From a virus: a stretch of 32,546 nucleotides of DNA. The stretch is taken from the IMG/VR virus record IMGVR_UViG_3300008262_003150, positions 1 through 32,546 of that record. The stretch is one strand, 5' to 3'. Positions 13,725 through 20,211 of the stretch are shown piece by piece. The position numbers and the translations under genes are program-made. The notes under the pieces are model-generated. The model worked only from the letters and a program-made list of their open reading frames with translations, searched no databases and was not told the DNA's origin. Each line of letters begins with the position of its first letter. The stretch's first letter is position 1.

Positions 13725-14653
13725 ACAAACTCACAATTTACCATCAACTCAGTTAAGCAGGCAACAGTATTAATTTCTTGGTCTGCAACAAACGCAGCCT
13801 TGTATTGATAGTCAGCAAGAATCAAAACTGCTTGTGGAATTGATGCGGGTTTCATTGTATCATACATTGCATCATATAATTTACGGAACAATGTATTACT
13901 ATCTATTTCATTTGATGCAACCCATTTACGAATCGCACCAAAATCTTTTTGTTGAACAAACTTTACGATTTCTGTAATCGATACATCACCAATTTGTGCA
14001 AGAATACCAGTATCAATCTTACCAAATTGTGAATATCGTTGAAGTTCATTTAATACACGGCGAAAATCTGGAAAATGTTTTTTGACAAGTTCTGCAATAA
14101 CCGAATCATCAAAGTCAACTTTTTCACTTTGCAAAATTGTCTGAATTCTCTTAAAGAACGCAGATGCCATCTTGGCTTTCTCACCATTCTTTAAACCAAA
14201 ATCAATTACTGCACACCGTGAATGAAGTGGTTCAATAATACGATTCTTATAGTTACATGTAAAAATAAACGAACAGTTCGGTGCGAATTCTTCAATCGCA
14301 TTACGAAGCGCAGGTTGAGTTGAGTTTGGATTTAGATAATCTGCTTCATCAATAATGATGACCTTACGACCACCAGATAGTGACATAGATGAAGCATAGT
14401 TTTTGATTTTGGTTCTGAAAGTATCGATACCACTTTCATCAGATCCATAGATAACCATGAAATCGCAACCGATTTCGTTGCACATTGCTTTTGCTACGGT
14501 TGTCTTTCCTACGCCTGCACCACCACTCAATAAGAGATTAGGAATCTGTTTCTGATTCACATATTCTTGAAATGGTTTCTTTAGGCGTTCAGGTAGAATA
14601 CAATCTTCGATTGTTTGTGGACGATACTTCTCTGTCCAAAGTAGATGTTCCAT
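13721..14653 (-). CDS. 44: Clamp loader large subunit (T4 gp44, AAA+)
   Basis: ATPase that opens and loads the gp45 clamp. 310 residues, near T4 gp44 (319). Walker A GGAGVGKT (44-51), Walker B IIIDEADYL (about 99-107), sensor 1 in FTCNYKNRII and the SRC arginine-finger motif (145-147) are all present. Starts MEHLLWTEKYRPQTIEDCILP, the usual gp44/RFC opening. AAGGTT lies upstream. A terminator hairpin (14681-14702) separates it from the DUF262-like gene. Confidence 0.96.
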   Translation of the reverse strand: MEHLLWTEKYRPQTIEDCILPERLKKPFQEYVNQKQIPNLLLSGGAGVGKTTVAKAMCNEIGCDFMVIYGSDESGIDTFRTKIKNYASSMSLSGGRKVIIIDEADYLNPNSTQPALRNAIEEFAPNCSFIFTCNYKNRIIEPLHSRCAVIDFGLKNGEKAKMASAFFKRIQTILQSEKVDFDDSVIAELVKKHFPDFRRVLNELQRYSQFGKIDTGILAQIGDVSITEIVKFVQQKDFGAIRKWVASNEIDSNTLFRKLYDAMYDTMKPASIPQAVLILADYQYKAAFVADQEINTVACLTELMVNCEFV

Positions 14654-14680
14654 AATAACCTTTCACATAAATCATAATTT

Positions 14681-14702
14681 AAAAGTGGGGCTTTCGCCCC
14701 AC
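14681..14702 (-). terminator. Rho-independent terminator after the DUF262-like gene
   Basis: GTGGGGC and GCCCCAC form a 7-bp stem with a four-base loop (GAAA on the transcript), followed by TTTT on the minus strand. The stem sequence is identical to that of the hsp20 terminator at 12064-12082. Confidence 0.8.
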
Positions 14703-14705
14703 ATC

Positions 14706-16241
14706 TTACGCAACTCGGCGAACTCTGTCGCTTTGTGTGCGATTTTTGTCTTTTGGTAACGCTTCAATGTTACCAATTACACGCTTACCACCTTTTGAAA
14801 CAGGAACAATTTCGTTTATTTCAATTTCATCTGACAATGAAAGTGGTACATCAAGTGCTACAAGTGCTTCTTCACGGGTCATTGTAGTTCTCGAACCCGT
14901 CTTAGCAATTATATTCAACTTTTCTAGTTCTGTCAAGCCGTTATTCAAATCTTCAAGGAGATATTGAACACGAGCCCAACTATCAAAGGTATACTTCGAA
15001 CCGCCATCACCTTTTACACTCTCTTTACGAGCATGCTTTTGGTCTGCATTGTGTTTGGCAAATGACCAGTCGTGTATCTGATACTTAGTCTTACCTGTTG
15101 CGTTCTTATAAGGAACTTTTGTGCCTGGTGTATTGATTCGTTTAAATTCTTCATCAAAGAACCATTTCACAAATAAGGTAGGGTCAGTAACTTTATAGTT
15201 ACCATCGATTTCTTTTTTCTTACCCCAAACATTTCCTTTTTGTAGGACAAAGGAGAGAGTATAGAAAAGGTTATAGAAACTTGACTTAGTGAATTTCTTC
15301 AACTTTTTGGCATCATATTGCGAACAACCATCTGCCATAATTTTGAAAATCTTCTTCGTAATCTCTTTATCAACACTAGAGATATTCACTTTACCTGAAG
15401 GATAAGGACCAAGAACATCATCGAGGATGTCTGAATCATAACCATCATAGAAATTATTATTGATATACATTAACATTTCTGAAACAAAGAGTGTGTCACC
15501 CTTATGGTCAAGAGAATACTCACCTGTCATACCAGAACCAATATGTTCAAACATATCACGAATATTGATATCATTCAAACACAACTGATTCAACCAACGA
15601 TTGTTTTCGTTGTAATTGAGAATACGCTTTTCATGCTTAGTCATTGGCATCATACTGTTTGCAGTAATAAAGATGCGAGCAAGTTCACGCAAATCACCAG
15701 TTTTGTAGATAACTACAATTAAAGGTATATTCATCATTAAGTGATTTTGAATTTCTTCAGGAAGTTTTTCAAACTTACCTTTCACATCAATACCACCTCT
15801 TTCACCTTCGATTTGCATTGTAATTAATTCTTCTGGTTTGAAGAAGAACTCATTATCGAAATATCGAACAATCGTATCAATGCGATGCTGACCATCAAGC
15901 ACAAGATATTCATAACCTTTATCAAGTAAATCTTGGAAGTATGCCAGATTTTCTTCGATAAAACGATAGTTCTCTGCGTTTGGTTTAAGTGATTTCTTTA
16001 AGTCCTCAACAATTGGTTTGATTTCCGCAAGTTGAAAACAATCTTTAACAGATGCACCATTAAATGCGGTAAACAAATACGAATTAACTTTCGCATCATG
16101 CCAACGCACCAGAAGTCTTTGCAACTTCTCACGGTCATAGAACAGTTTATTGTTCTTGTGTAACTGATAAAGAAAATATGGTGATTTAATTTTAGCTTCA
16201 CCACAAACTTTTTGTGTCAAATTTACTACATTACTTTTCAT
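14706..16241 (-). CDS. DUF262/ParB-like protein with degenerate HNH-type C-terminus
   Basis: A 511-residue protein inserted between clamp and clamp loader genes. The N-terminal half has YLVLDGQHRIDTIVRYF (DGQHR at 116-120), the nucleotide-binding motif of DUF262/GmrS-type and related ParB-fold proteins. The C-terminus, EINEIVPVSKGGKRVIGN then LPKDKNRTQSDR (about 474-507), reads like an HNH/DUF1524 finger, but the histidine expected in the x-D-H-I-V-P core is Glu477. It may thus be a non-cutting binder. GmrSD-type enzymes attack modified phage DNA; a phage copy may exclude rivals or block host enzymes. AGGAG precedes the start; terminators lie at both ends. Confidence 0.65.
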   Translation of the reverse strand: MKSNVVNLTQKVCGEAKIKSPYFLYQLHKNNKLFYDREKLQRLLVRWHDAKVNSYLFTAFNGASVKDCFQLAEIKPIVEDLKKSLKPNAENYRFIEENLAYFQDLLDKGYEYLVLDGQHRIDTIVRYFDNEFFFKPEELITMQIEGERGGIDVKGKFEKLPEEIQNHLMMNIPLIVVIYKTGDLRELARIFITANSMMPMTKHEKRILNYNENNRWLNQLCLNDINIRDMFEHIGSGMTGEYSLDHKGDTLFVSEMLMYINNNFYDGYDSDILDDVLGPYPSGKVNISSVDKEITKKIFKIMADGCSQYDAKKLKKFTKSSFYNLFYTLSFVLQKGNVWGKKKEIDGNYKVTDPTLFVKWFFDEEFKRINTPGTKVPYKNATGKTKYQIHDWSFAKHNADQKHARKESVKGDGGSKYTFDSWARVQYLLEDLNNGLTELEKLNIIAKTGSRTTMTREEALVALDVPLSLSDEIEINEIVPVSKGGKRVIGNIEALPKDKNRTQSDRVRRVA

Positions 16242-16265
16242 ACTAATCTCCTTAGAGAAATATTT

Positions 16266-16287
16266 AAAAATGGTAACCTTAGTTACC
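16266..16287 (-). terminator. Putative terminator upstream of the DUF262-like gene
   Basis: GGTAAC and GTTACC form a 6-bp stem with a four-base loop, followed on the minus strand by ATTTTT. It would end transcripts from the clamp unit before the DUF262-like gene. Confidence 0.6.
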
Positions 16288-16296
16288 GCCTATCAA

Positions 16297-16325
16297 ATCT
16301 AAGTCCTTGGACTTAAATGAGATTC
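16297..16325 (-). repeat. Bulged inverted repeat after the 72-aa gene
   Basis: AAGTCC and GGACTT pair across two bases, and AATCT and AGATT extend the stem beyond a five-base bulge. It sits directly before the terminator hairpin, making a two-hairpin 3' end. Confidence 0.4.
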
Positions 16326-16334
16326 TTTTGTCGA

Positions 16335-16553
16335 TTAATCTCTTTCGTTTAATCGAGCAACCACATCAAGATAACTGTCTGTAACTTGCCATGAATTTCC
16401 CGTTACACCAAAAATTATGGTTACAGAATTCACTTCGATAGTTTCAGGGTTTGTAAAAACGGACTCATACACAGACATGACATGATTTGGATTAATGGCA
16501 ATACTATCACTAGCATTGCCTTTAAATGCATTAGTAAAGTATTTGAGTGCCAT
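16335..16553 (-). CDS. Conserved small protein next to the clamp (72 aa)
   Basis: A 72-residue protein, MALKYFTNAFKGNASDSIAINPNHVMSVYES at the start and SYLDVVARLNERD at the end. Similar short proteins of this form occur in cyanophage-like T4 relatives. The NPNHVMSVYE...TIIFGVTGNSWQVTDSYLDVV pattern resembles the small beta FlbD-like family, a weak likeness. Two bases separate it from the gp45 stop, so it is cotranscribed with the clamp. Function unknown. Confidence 0.75.
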   Translation of the reverse strand: MALKYFTNAFKGNASDSIAINPNHVMSVYESVFTNPETIEVNSVTIIFGVTGNSWQVTDSYLDVVARLNERD

Positions 16554-16555
16554 TA

Positions 16556-17239
16556 TTATACGGCCTCAAATTTAGAACCTGCTTCAGTAGAAATGTAATA
16601 TTGAAGTGGAACATTTTTGTTTTTGAAGTGCGAAACGCCTTTTGAAGAAATTGCAACTTCATAAACACCAGGTAAAACTTTGGTTAGATTTTCAGTTTTA
16701 AAAATCATTTTAAATTTGTTGCCATTGCCATCTGCAATTTCAAGTGCATCGGTGTGGGCAGCATCGTTTTGTAAATCGAGCGTGACGATACTAATTTTCT
16801 TACCATCAGATTCGATTGCAATGTGTGGTGAAGAAAGAACAGAAGCCGCACGGAGAACCCAATCAAAATCTTCTGAAGAAAATGTAAATTTGATTTCAGC
16901 TTCAGGCATTACGAATTGTTTCTCAGGAGGAGTAACAATCATTGTTGGTTCACAGAAACGATATTTAATCTTACTGCGACCTTTGTTACCAACAATCACA
17001 ACATGTTTTTCATCAAACTCAAATGATGGGTCGTCTTTGTGTAAAGAAACAACCGACAAGAAATTGTTTAAGTCATACACACCAAAGTCAGCAGGAATTT
17101 CTTCCTTGATTGTAACTTCAGCAAGAATGTTTTTATGTGACGAGACAGTTTTAAGTGTCTTGCCTTGTTTAAAGAAGATACCTTGATTGATTGTTCCAAA
17201 GTTCTTCAATACAGATAGTGTTTCACCAGAAAGTTTCAT
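16556..17239 (-). CDS. 45: Sliding clamp (T4 gp45)
   Basis: Trimeric processivity clamp of the polymerase and, in T4, activator of late transcription with gp55 and gp33. 227 residues, the same length class as T4 gp45 (228). The opening MKLSGETLSVLKNFGTINQGI and the VYDLNNFLSVVSL block match T4. The C-terminal half carries the second clamp fold (KMIFKTENLTKVLPGVYEVAISSKGVSHFKN). GAGGTATTAA precedes the start. Its presence with gp55 supports T4-style late transcription. Confidence 0.95.
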   Translation of the reverse strand: MKLSGETLSVLKNFGTINQGIFFKQGKTLKTVSSHKNILAEVTIKEEIPADFGVYDLNNFLSVVSLHKDDPSFEFDEKHVVIVGNKGRSKIKYRFCEPTMIVTPPEKQFVMPEAEIKFTFSSEDFDWVLRAASVLSSPHIAIESDGKKISIVTLDLQNDAAHTDALEIADGNGNKFKMIFKTENLTKVLPGVYEVAISSKGVSHFKNKNVPLQYYISTEAGSKFEAV

Positions 17240-17253
17240 TTAATACCTCATAA

Positions 17254-17592
17254 TTAAGTTTTATCAATAGAATACAGTATATCATGTTCATACAGAAACA
17301 TGAGGCAACAAAGTGCATGTGCCAAGTGATGTTTACCTGATTCTGTATCCATCTGTTCGCCTTCTTTCCATGCCCATAAATGCCTTTGTAATGCATCAAA
17401 ATACCTGCGTTTGGAATCTGGAACATTTTTCCAATTATCAGGTTCGTATTTTTCTGCACCAAAAGTTAATACATCAACAGTTGCTTTTAATGCAAGTGGT
17501 GGAAGTAAACCATATTGTAGTTTACCGCCATCGAACTTGCGACCTCCCGTTGTAGCAGTTTGACTTGCTGTAACTAGGTCTTTTTTAATCAT
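17254..17592 (-). CDS. MazZ/DUF5664-like dATP/dGTP diphosphohydrolase
   Basis: A 112-residue protein of the DUF5664 family. GGRKFDGGKLQYGLLPPLAL, FGAEKYEPDNWKNVP, RRYFDALQRHLWAWKEGEQMDTESGKHHLAHAL are the conserved blocks, with metal-binding acidic and His residues in the last. Members such as MazZ of cyanophage S-2L hydrolyse dATP and dGTP to monophosphates; there the pathway replaces adenine by 2-aminoadenine. Here no PurZ is in the window, and the family also occurs widely without it, so simple control of purine deoxynucleotide pools is likelier. It overlaps the glycosyltransferase stop by four bases. Confidence 0.8.
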   Translation of the reverse strand: MIKKDLVTASQTATTGGRKFDGGKLQYGLLPPLALKATVDVLTFGAEKYEPDNWKNVPDSKRRYFDALQRHLWAWKEGEQMDTESGKHHLAHALCCLMFLYEHDILYSIDKT

Positions 17593-18404
17593 AGTTTACC
17601 TGTATATTGTGCAACGGCAGGCATGTTGCCAGTAAACGCATATGTTCCAATATGTTGCGTTTTCATCCAAGGACACAAGAAGATTTTGCCACCCATTTTA
17701 CGCCACATCTGACAGAACATATAATCTTCACTCAGATATCTGTCGGAACCACCTCCAACGATGGACTCTTTAGTGTCGATTACTGTATCAAAGTAAGCAT
17801 GAATGTATCTTGTACCATCAAAATTAGCCTGGCCAACATGGTCTGGTTTGTATCGAATCATTGGATATTCTTTTTCCATTTTTTCAAATACTTCCCTTTT
17901 AACCATCATAAAACCTGTGCCGATTTCCATCACTTCAAGTGGTTCGGTAACAGTAAATTGTTTTGTGCCTTTTACAACATTGAAAACATATTCGCCAACT
18001 AATTGTTCTAGTTCTCTTGGTTCCATATTTGGTTGAGAACGGGCAGCTTGTGCAACATTACTCCAATTAATTGATTTTTTAGGATAAGGACCACCAATTA
18101 CATCCTTGTCCAATGCCATACAGGCAAGAACATCTTGTGGATTGTAGTGAATGTCCGAATCAATGAATAATAAGTGTGTGTGGTCTGAGCGGAGAAATTC
18201 GTCAACTAGGTAATTTCTAGCTCGTGTGATAAGTGATTCATTGAACAAGAATGAAAACTTAGTTTCGATTCCATATTTGTTCATAGTTGTCTGTAAATCG
18301 AGGCTTGATTTGATATACAAACCATGTGCCATGCCACCATACATCGGTGTCGCAATAAACAGTTTATTTTTTCTTAGTTTTTCTAATTCAACTTTAATTT
18401 CCAT
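17589..18404 (-). CDS. GT-A type glycosyltransferase-like protein
   Basis: A 271-residue family 2-like glycosyltransferase. It opens with a Rossmann strand (KLFIATPMYGGM), has RARNYLVDEFLRSDHTHLLFIDSDI with the DxD metal/nucleotide-sugar motif at residues 82-84, and DVIGGPYPKKSINW. A C-terminal EDYMFCQMWRKMGGKIFLCPW block corresponds to the catalytic ED-x motif. Homologues are common in T4-like marine phages; acceptor unknown (DNA, capsid or cell surface). GGAG precedes the start. It is the first gene after the terminator at 18421-18458. Confidence 0.8.
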   Translation of the reverse strand: MEIKVELEKLRKNKLFIATPMYGGMAHGLYIKSSLDLQTTMNKYGIETKFSFLFNESLITRARNYLVDEFLRSDHTHLLFIDSDIHYNPQDVLACMALDKDVIGGPYPKKSINWSNVAQAARSQPNMEPRELEQLVGEYVFNVVKGTKQFTVTEPLEVMEIGTGFMMVKREVFEKMEKEYPMIRYKPDHVGQANFDGTRYIHAYFDTVIDTKESIVGGGSDRYLSEDYMFCQMWRKMGGKIFLCPWMKTQHIGTYAFTGNMPAVAQYTGKL

Positions 18405-18420
18405 GACAACTCCATAAACG

Positions 18421-18458
18421 AAAAAGAGGAAGTGGTACCTATATGTATCACTTCCTCT
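18421..18458 (-). terminator. Rho-independent terminator after the winged-helix gene
   Basis: AGAGGAAGTG and CACTTCCTCT form a 10-bp stem, extended by a wobble and three pairs, with a six-base loop and TTTTT on the transcript side. It is the strongest terminator in the window and closes a single-gene unit. Confidence 0.9.
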
Positions 18459-18476
18459 ATTACTTTTTACCCTAAA

Positions 18477-18752
18477 TTAGGCAAAAGCACGCTCACCTTG
18501 TGAACGAATTGCAGCGATACCAGCAGCAACCATGCGCTTGGTAGGAGTGCCAAGACGATAGAAAGAAACTTTATCGCCACTAGCATTGATACGGCTATTC
18601 AAGTAAATAGCATGACCTTCGTTACGCAACTCATTAATGGTTGCAGAAGGATTTGCAACACCAAAAACAGACTGCATCTTCTGTGCGGTCAAGGTGTTAT
18701 ATTCGCTGTCTTTAGAAAGATATGCAAGAACTTTTTGTTTTGCTGATTTCAT
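18477..18752 (-). CDS. Small winged-helix-like DNA-binding protein
   Basis: A 91-residue protein, MKSAKQKVLAYLSKDSEYNTLTA at the start. Its middle, QKMQSVFGVANPSATINELRNEGHAIYLN, matches a winged helix-turn-helix: a first helix, a turn, a recognition helix (SATINELRNEG), then a wing. The basic tail ends RSQGERAFA. Start at 18752 rather than further upstream is supported by the promoter and leader at 18753-18834. The gene is a complete unit: strong promoter, structured leader with pseudoknot, terminator. The palindromic leader suggests it could control its own synthesis. Target unknown. Confidence 0.75.
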   Translation of the reverse strand: MKSAKQKVLAYLSKDSEYNTLTAQKMQSVFGVANPSATINELRNEGHAIYLNSRINASGDKVSFYRLGTPTKRMVAAGIAAIRSQGERAFA

Positions 18753-18776
18753 TACAAAATACTCCAGTATTAAAAT

Positions 18777-18820
18777 GGTCTCACTAGGTAAACATTTGAG
18801 AGGAGACCGTTCTCTCAAAT
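18777..18820 (-). promoter_or_regulatory. H-type pseudoknot in the leader of the winged-helix gene
   Basis: Stem 1: ATTTGAGAG with CTCTCAAAT (18812-18820 with 18794-18802), nine perfect pairs. Its nine-base loop contains GGTCTC (18803-18808), fully complementary to GAGACC at 18777-18782, just before the ribosome site. Loop lengths (3, 0 and 11 bases) allow a classical coaxial H-type pseudoknot. It lies between the promoter and the ATG at 18752. Confidence 0.65.
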
Positions 18821-18828
18821 TAAAAACA

Positions 18829-18857
18829 AGTATATCATATAGTGCGCTGGTTGTCAA
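18829..18857 (-). promoter_or_regulatory. Strong sigma70-type promoter of the winged-helix gene
   Basis: TTGACA (18852-18857), 17-base spacer, TATACT (18829-18834) on the minus strand. The spacer includes TATATGA just before the -10. It drives only the winged-helix gene before the terminator at 18421-18458. Confidence 0.75.
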
Positions 18858-18877
18858 TAGATATACAGGTAAAGAAT

Positions 18878-18906
18878 AAAAAACTCCCACAGTTTACCTG
18901 TGGGAG
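18878..18906 (-). terminator. Rho-independent terminator after the MoxR-like gene
   Basis: CTCCCACAG and CTGTGGGAG form a perfect 9-bp stem with a five-base loop, followed by TTTTTT on the minus strand. It lies 17 bases after the MoxR-like stop. Confidence 0.9.
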
Positions 18907-18922
18907 AAGTGCCGAACTACTA

Positions 18923-20122
18923 TTAGAAAGGAATATCTTCCACTTTAACATCAACAGGTTCTTCAGGTTCAATTACAGGGGCAAGCAACTGTTCTGCCGA
19001 AGCACCTGCATCAACTTTGGTATACAAATCAACGAATGATGCCTTAGTGTCATCATCGAAACGATTCAAACAGAGGGTAATTGCCTTCATTTTATCACCA
19101 AAGATGCCGTATGTTTCAACAATATGTACCAAACGGCGAGTAGAAATCACTTCGTCACAACCGCCATCGGCGAATGTTTTACGAATCACATCAGCCCATG
19201 TAACAAGTTTCTCGGCGAAATCATTGTCAGCACGACCAACTGAGGTCAATTCTTTTTCGATAATCTTGCGCTCTGTTTTAACAGGAGGAAATTCCTGTTC
19301 CATTGTAGTGCGGAATCTTTCTAAGAAAGCTTCGTTAAGAACATTGGTAAACATATAACGACCATCGTCACTACCTTTACCTTTTGTATTCGCAGTAGCA
19401 AATACTGTAAAACCGGGTGCAGGTGTAATCAATTCACCTTTCTTTTTCAACATGAAAGGTTTACCTTCGAGAACCCGTTGCAAAGAGGAAAGGTTCTGAG
19501 CACCATAATCAATCTCATCGATACACAATACGGCACCTTGACGAGCAGCAGTGGTCACAGGACCATCACGCCATTCCATATTACCATCAATCAGAACATA
19601 GTTACCAAGTAGGTCACTTTCATCGGTTTCAGGTGTCATTGAAATGCAAACGAATTTGCGTTTTGCTTTGGCACATGCCTGTTCAATAGACATTGTTTTA
19701 CCATTACCAGAATGACCAGAAATGAAAACAGGAAAAAATCTCATCGATTGAACGATTGAAAGAACATCATCAAAGTTGCCAAATGCTACATAATTTTTGT
19801 AAACATTAGGAACTAGGTTAGTATTGTCCAAATCAGTTTGGACATTTTGAATTTTGTGTTCAGATTTTTCAACTGGTCTTGTCATTGGAACAACCTGTGC
19901 TTGTAGTGCAATTGTTTGAGAAGGTTGTGCAACAGAGGCAGAACCAGGTACTTTGTAAACTCCACGCTTTACACGATTCACATCATCATTAGTGAACCAG
20001 TAAGGGTGAGCAATATCTACTTTACTACAAATTTCTTTAATTTCATCGGTCGTTACAGTAGGTTTACCAAGAGCAACAATTGCATTAATAAACTTTTCAC
20101 GAATTTCGGCACGCTTAGTCAT
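18923..20122 (-). CDS. MoxR/CobS-like AAA+ ATPase
   Basis: A 399-residue AAA+ protein of the MoxR/CobS class. A charged N-terminal region (1-105) precedes Walker A GHSGNGKT (136-143), an ETDESDLLG segment, Walker B LCIDEIDYG (about 199-207), a sensor-1 Asn in FATANTKGKG and an FLERF arginine-finger region. It ends in an acidic tail (EPEEPVDVKVEDIPF). Such ATPases act with VWA-domain partners in metal insertion or protein remodelling, and the VWA protein is the preceding gene. Start at 20122 is set by AGGAG ten bases upstream, which lies inside the longer frame. Own promoter upstream and terminator downstream. Confidence 0.9.
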   Translation of the reverse strand: MTKRAEIREKFINAIVALGKPTVTTDEIKEICSKVDIAHPYWFTNDDVNRVKRGVYKVPGSASVAQPSQTIALQAQVVPMTRPVEKSEHKIQNVQTDLDNTNLVPNVYKNYVAFGNFDDVLSIVQSMRFFPVFISGHSGNGKTMSIEQACAKAKRKFVCISMTPETDESDLLGNYVLIDGNMEWRDGPVTTAARQGAVLCIDEIDYGAQNLSSLQRVLEGKPFMLKKKGELITPAPGFTVFATANTKGKGSDDGRYMFTNVLNEAFLERFRTTMEQEFPPVKTERKIIEKELTSVGRADNDFAEKLVTWADVIRKTFADGGCDEVISTRRLVHIVETYGIFGDKMKAITLCLNRFDDDTKASFVDLYTKVDAGASAEQLLAPVIEPEEPVDVKVEDIPF

Positions 20123-20156
20123 AATATAAAAACTCCTATTCACAATTTATACATCA

Positions 20157-20210
20157 ATTTTAACACGGCTAATCTCAAATGTCAACCAGCCGTGTCGCAT
20201 TTAAACAACA
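20157..20210 (-). promoter_or_regulatory. Promoter with upstream box and operator-like repeat before MoxR-like gene
   Basis: TTGACA (20180-20185), 17-base spacer, TAAAAT (20157-20162). The 31 bases 20180-20210 match 22702-22732 at 26 positions, including TGTTGTTT and GCTGGTTGACA. ACACGGCT and AGCCGTGT flank the -35 hexamer as perfect 8-bp inverted arms 17 bases apart, a good operator candidate. Confidence 0.75.
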
Positions 20211-20211
20211 C

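Noticed and set aside
14706-16241. Homing endonuclease
   Set aside because: It has an HNH-like tail, but the key His is missing, the N-terminal DGQHR domain is not typical of homing enzymes, and no intron or split gene surrounds it.
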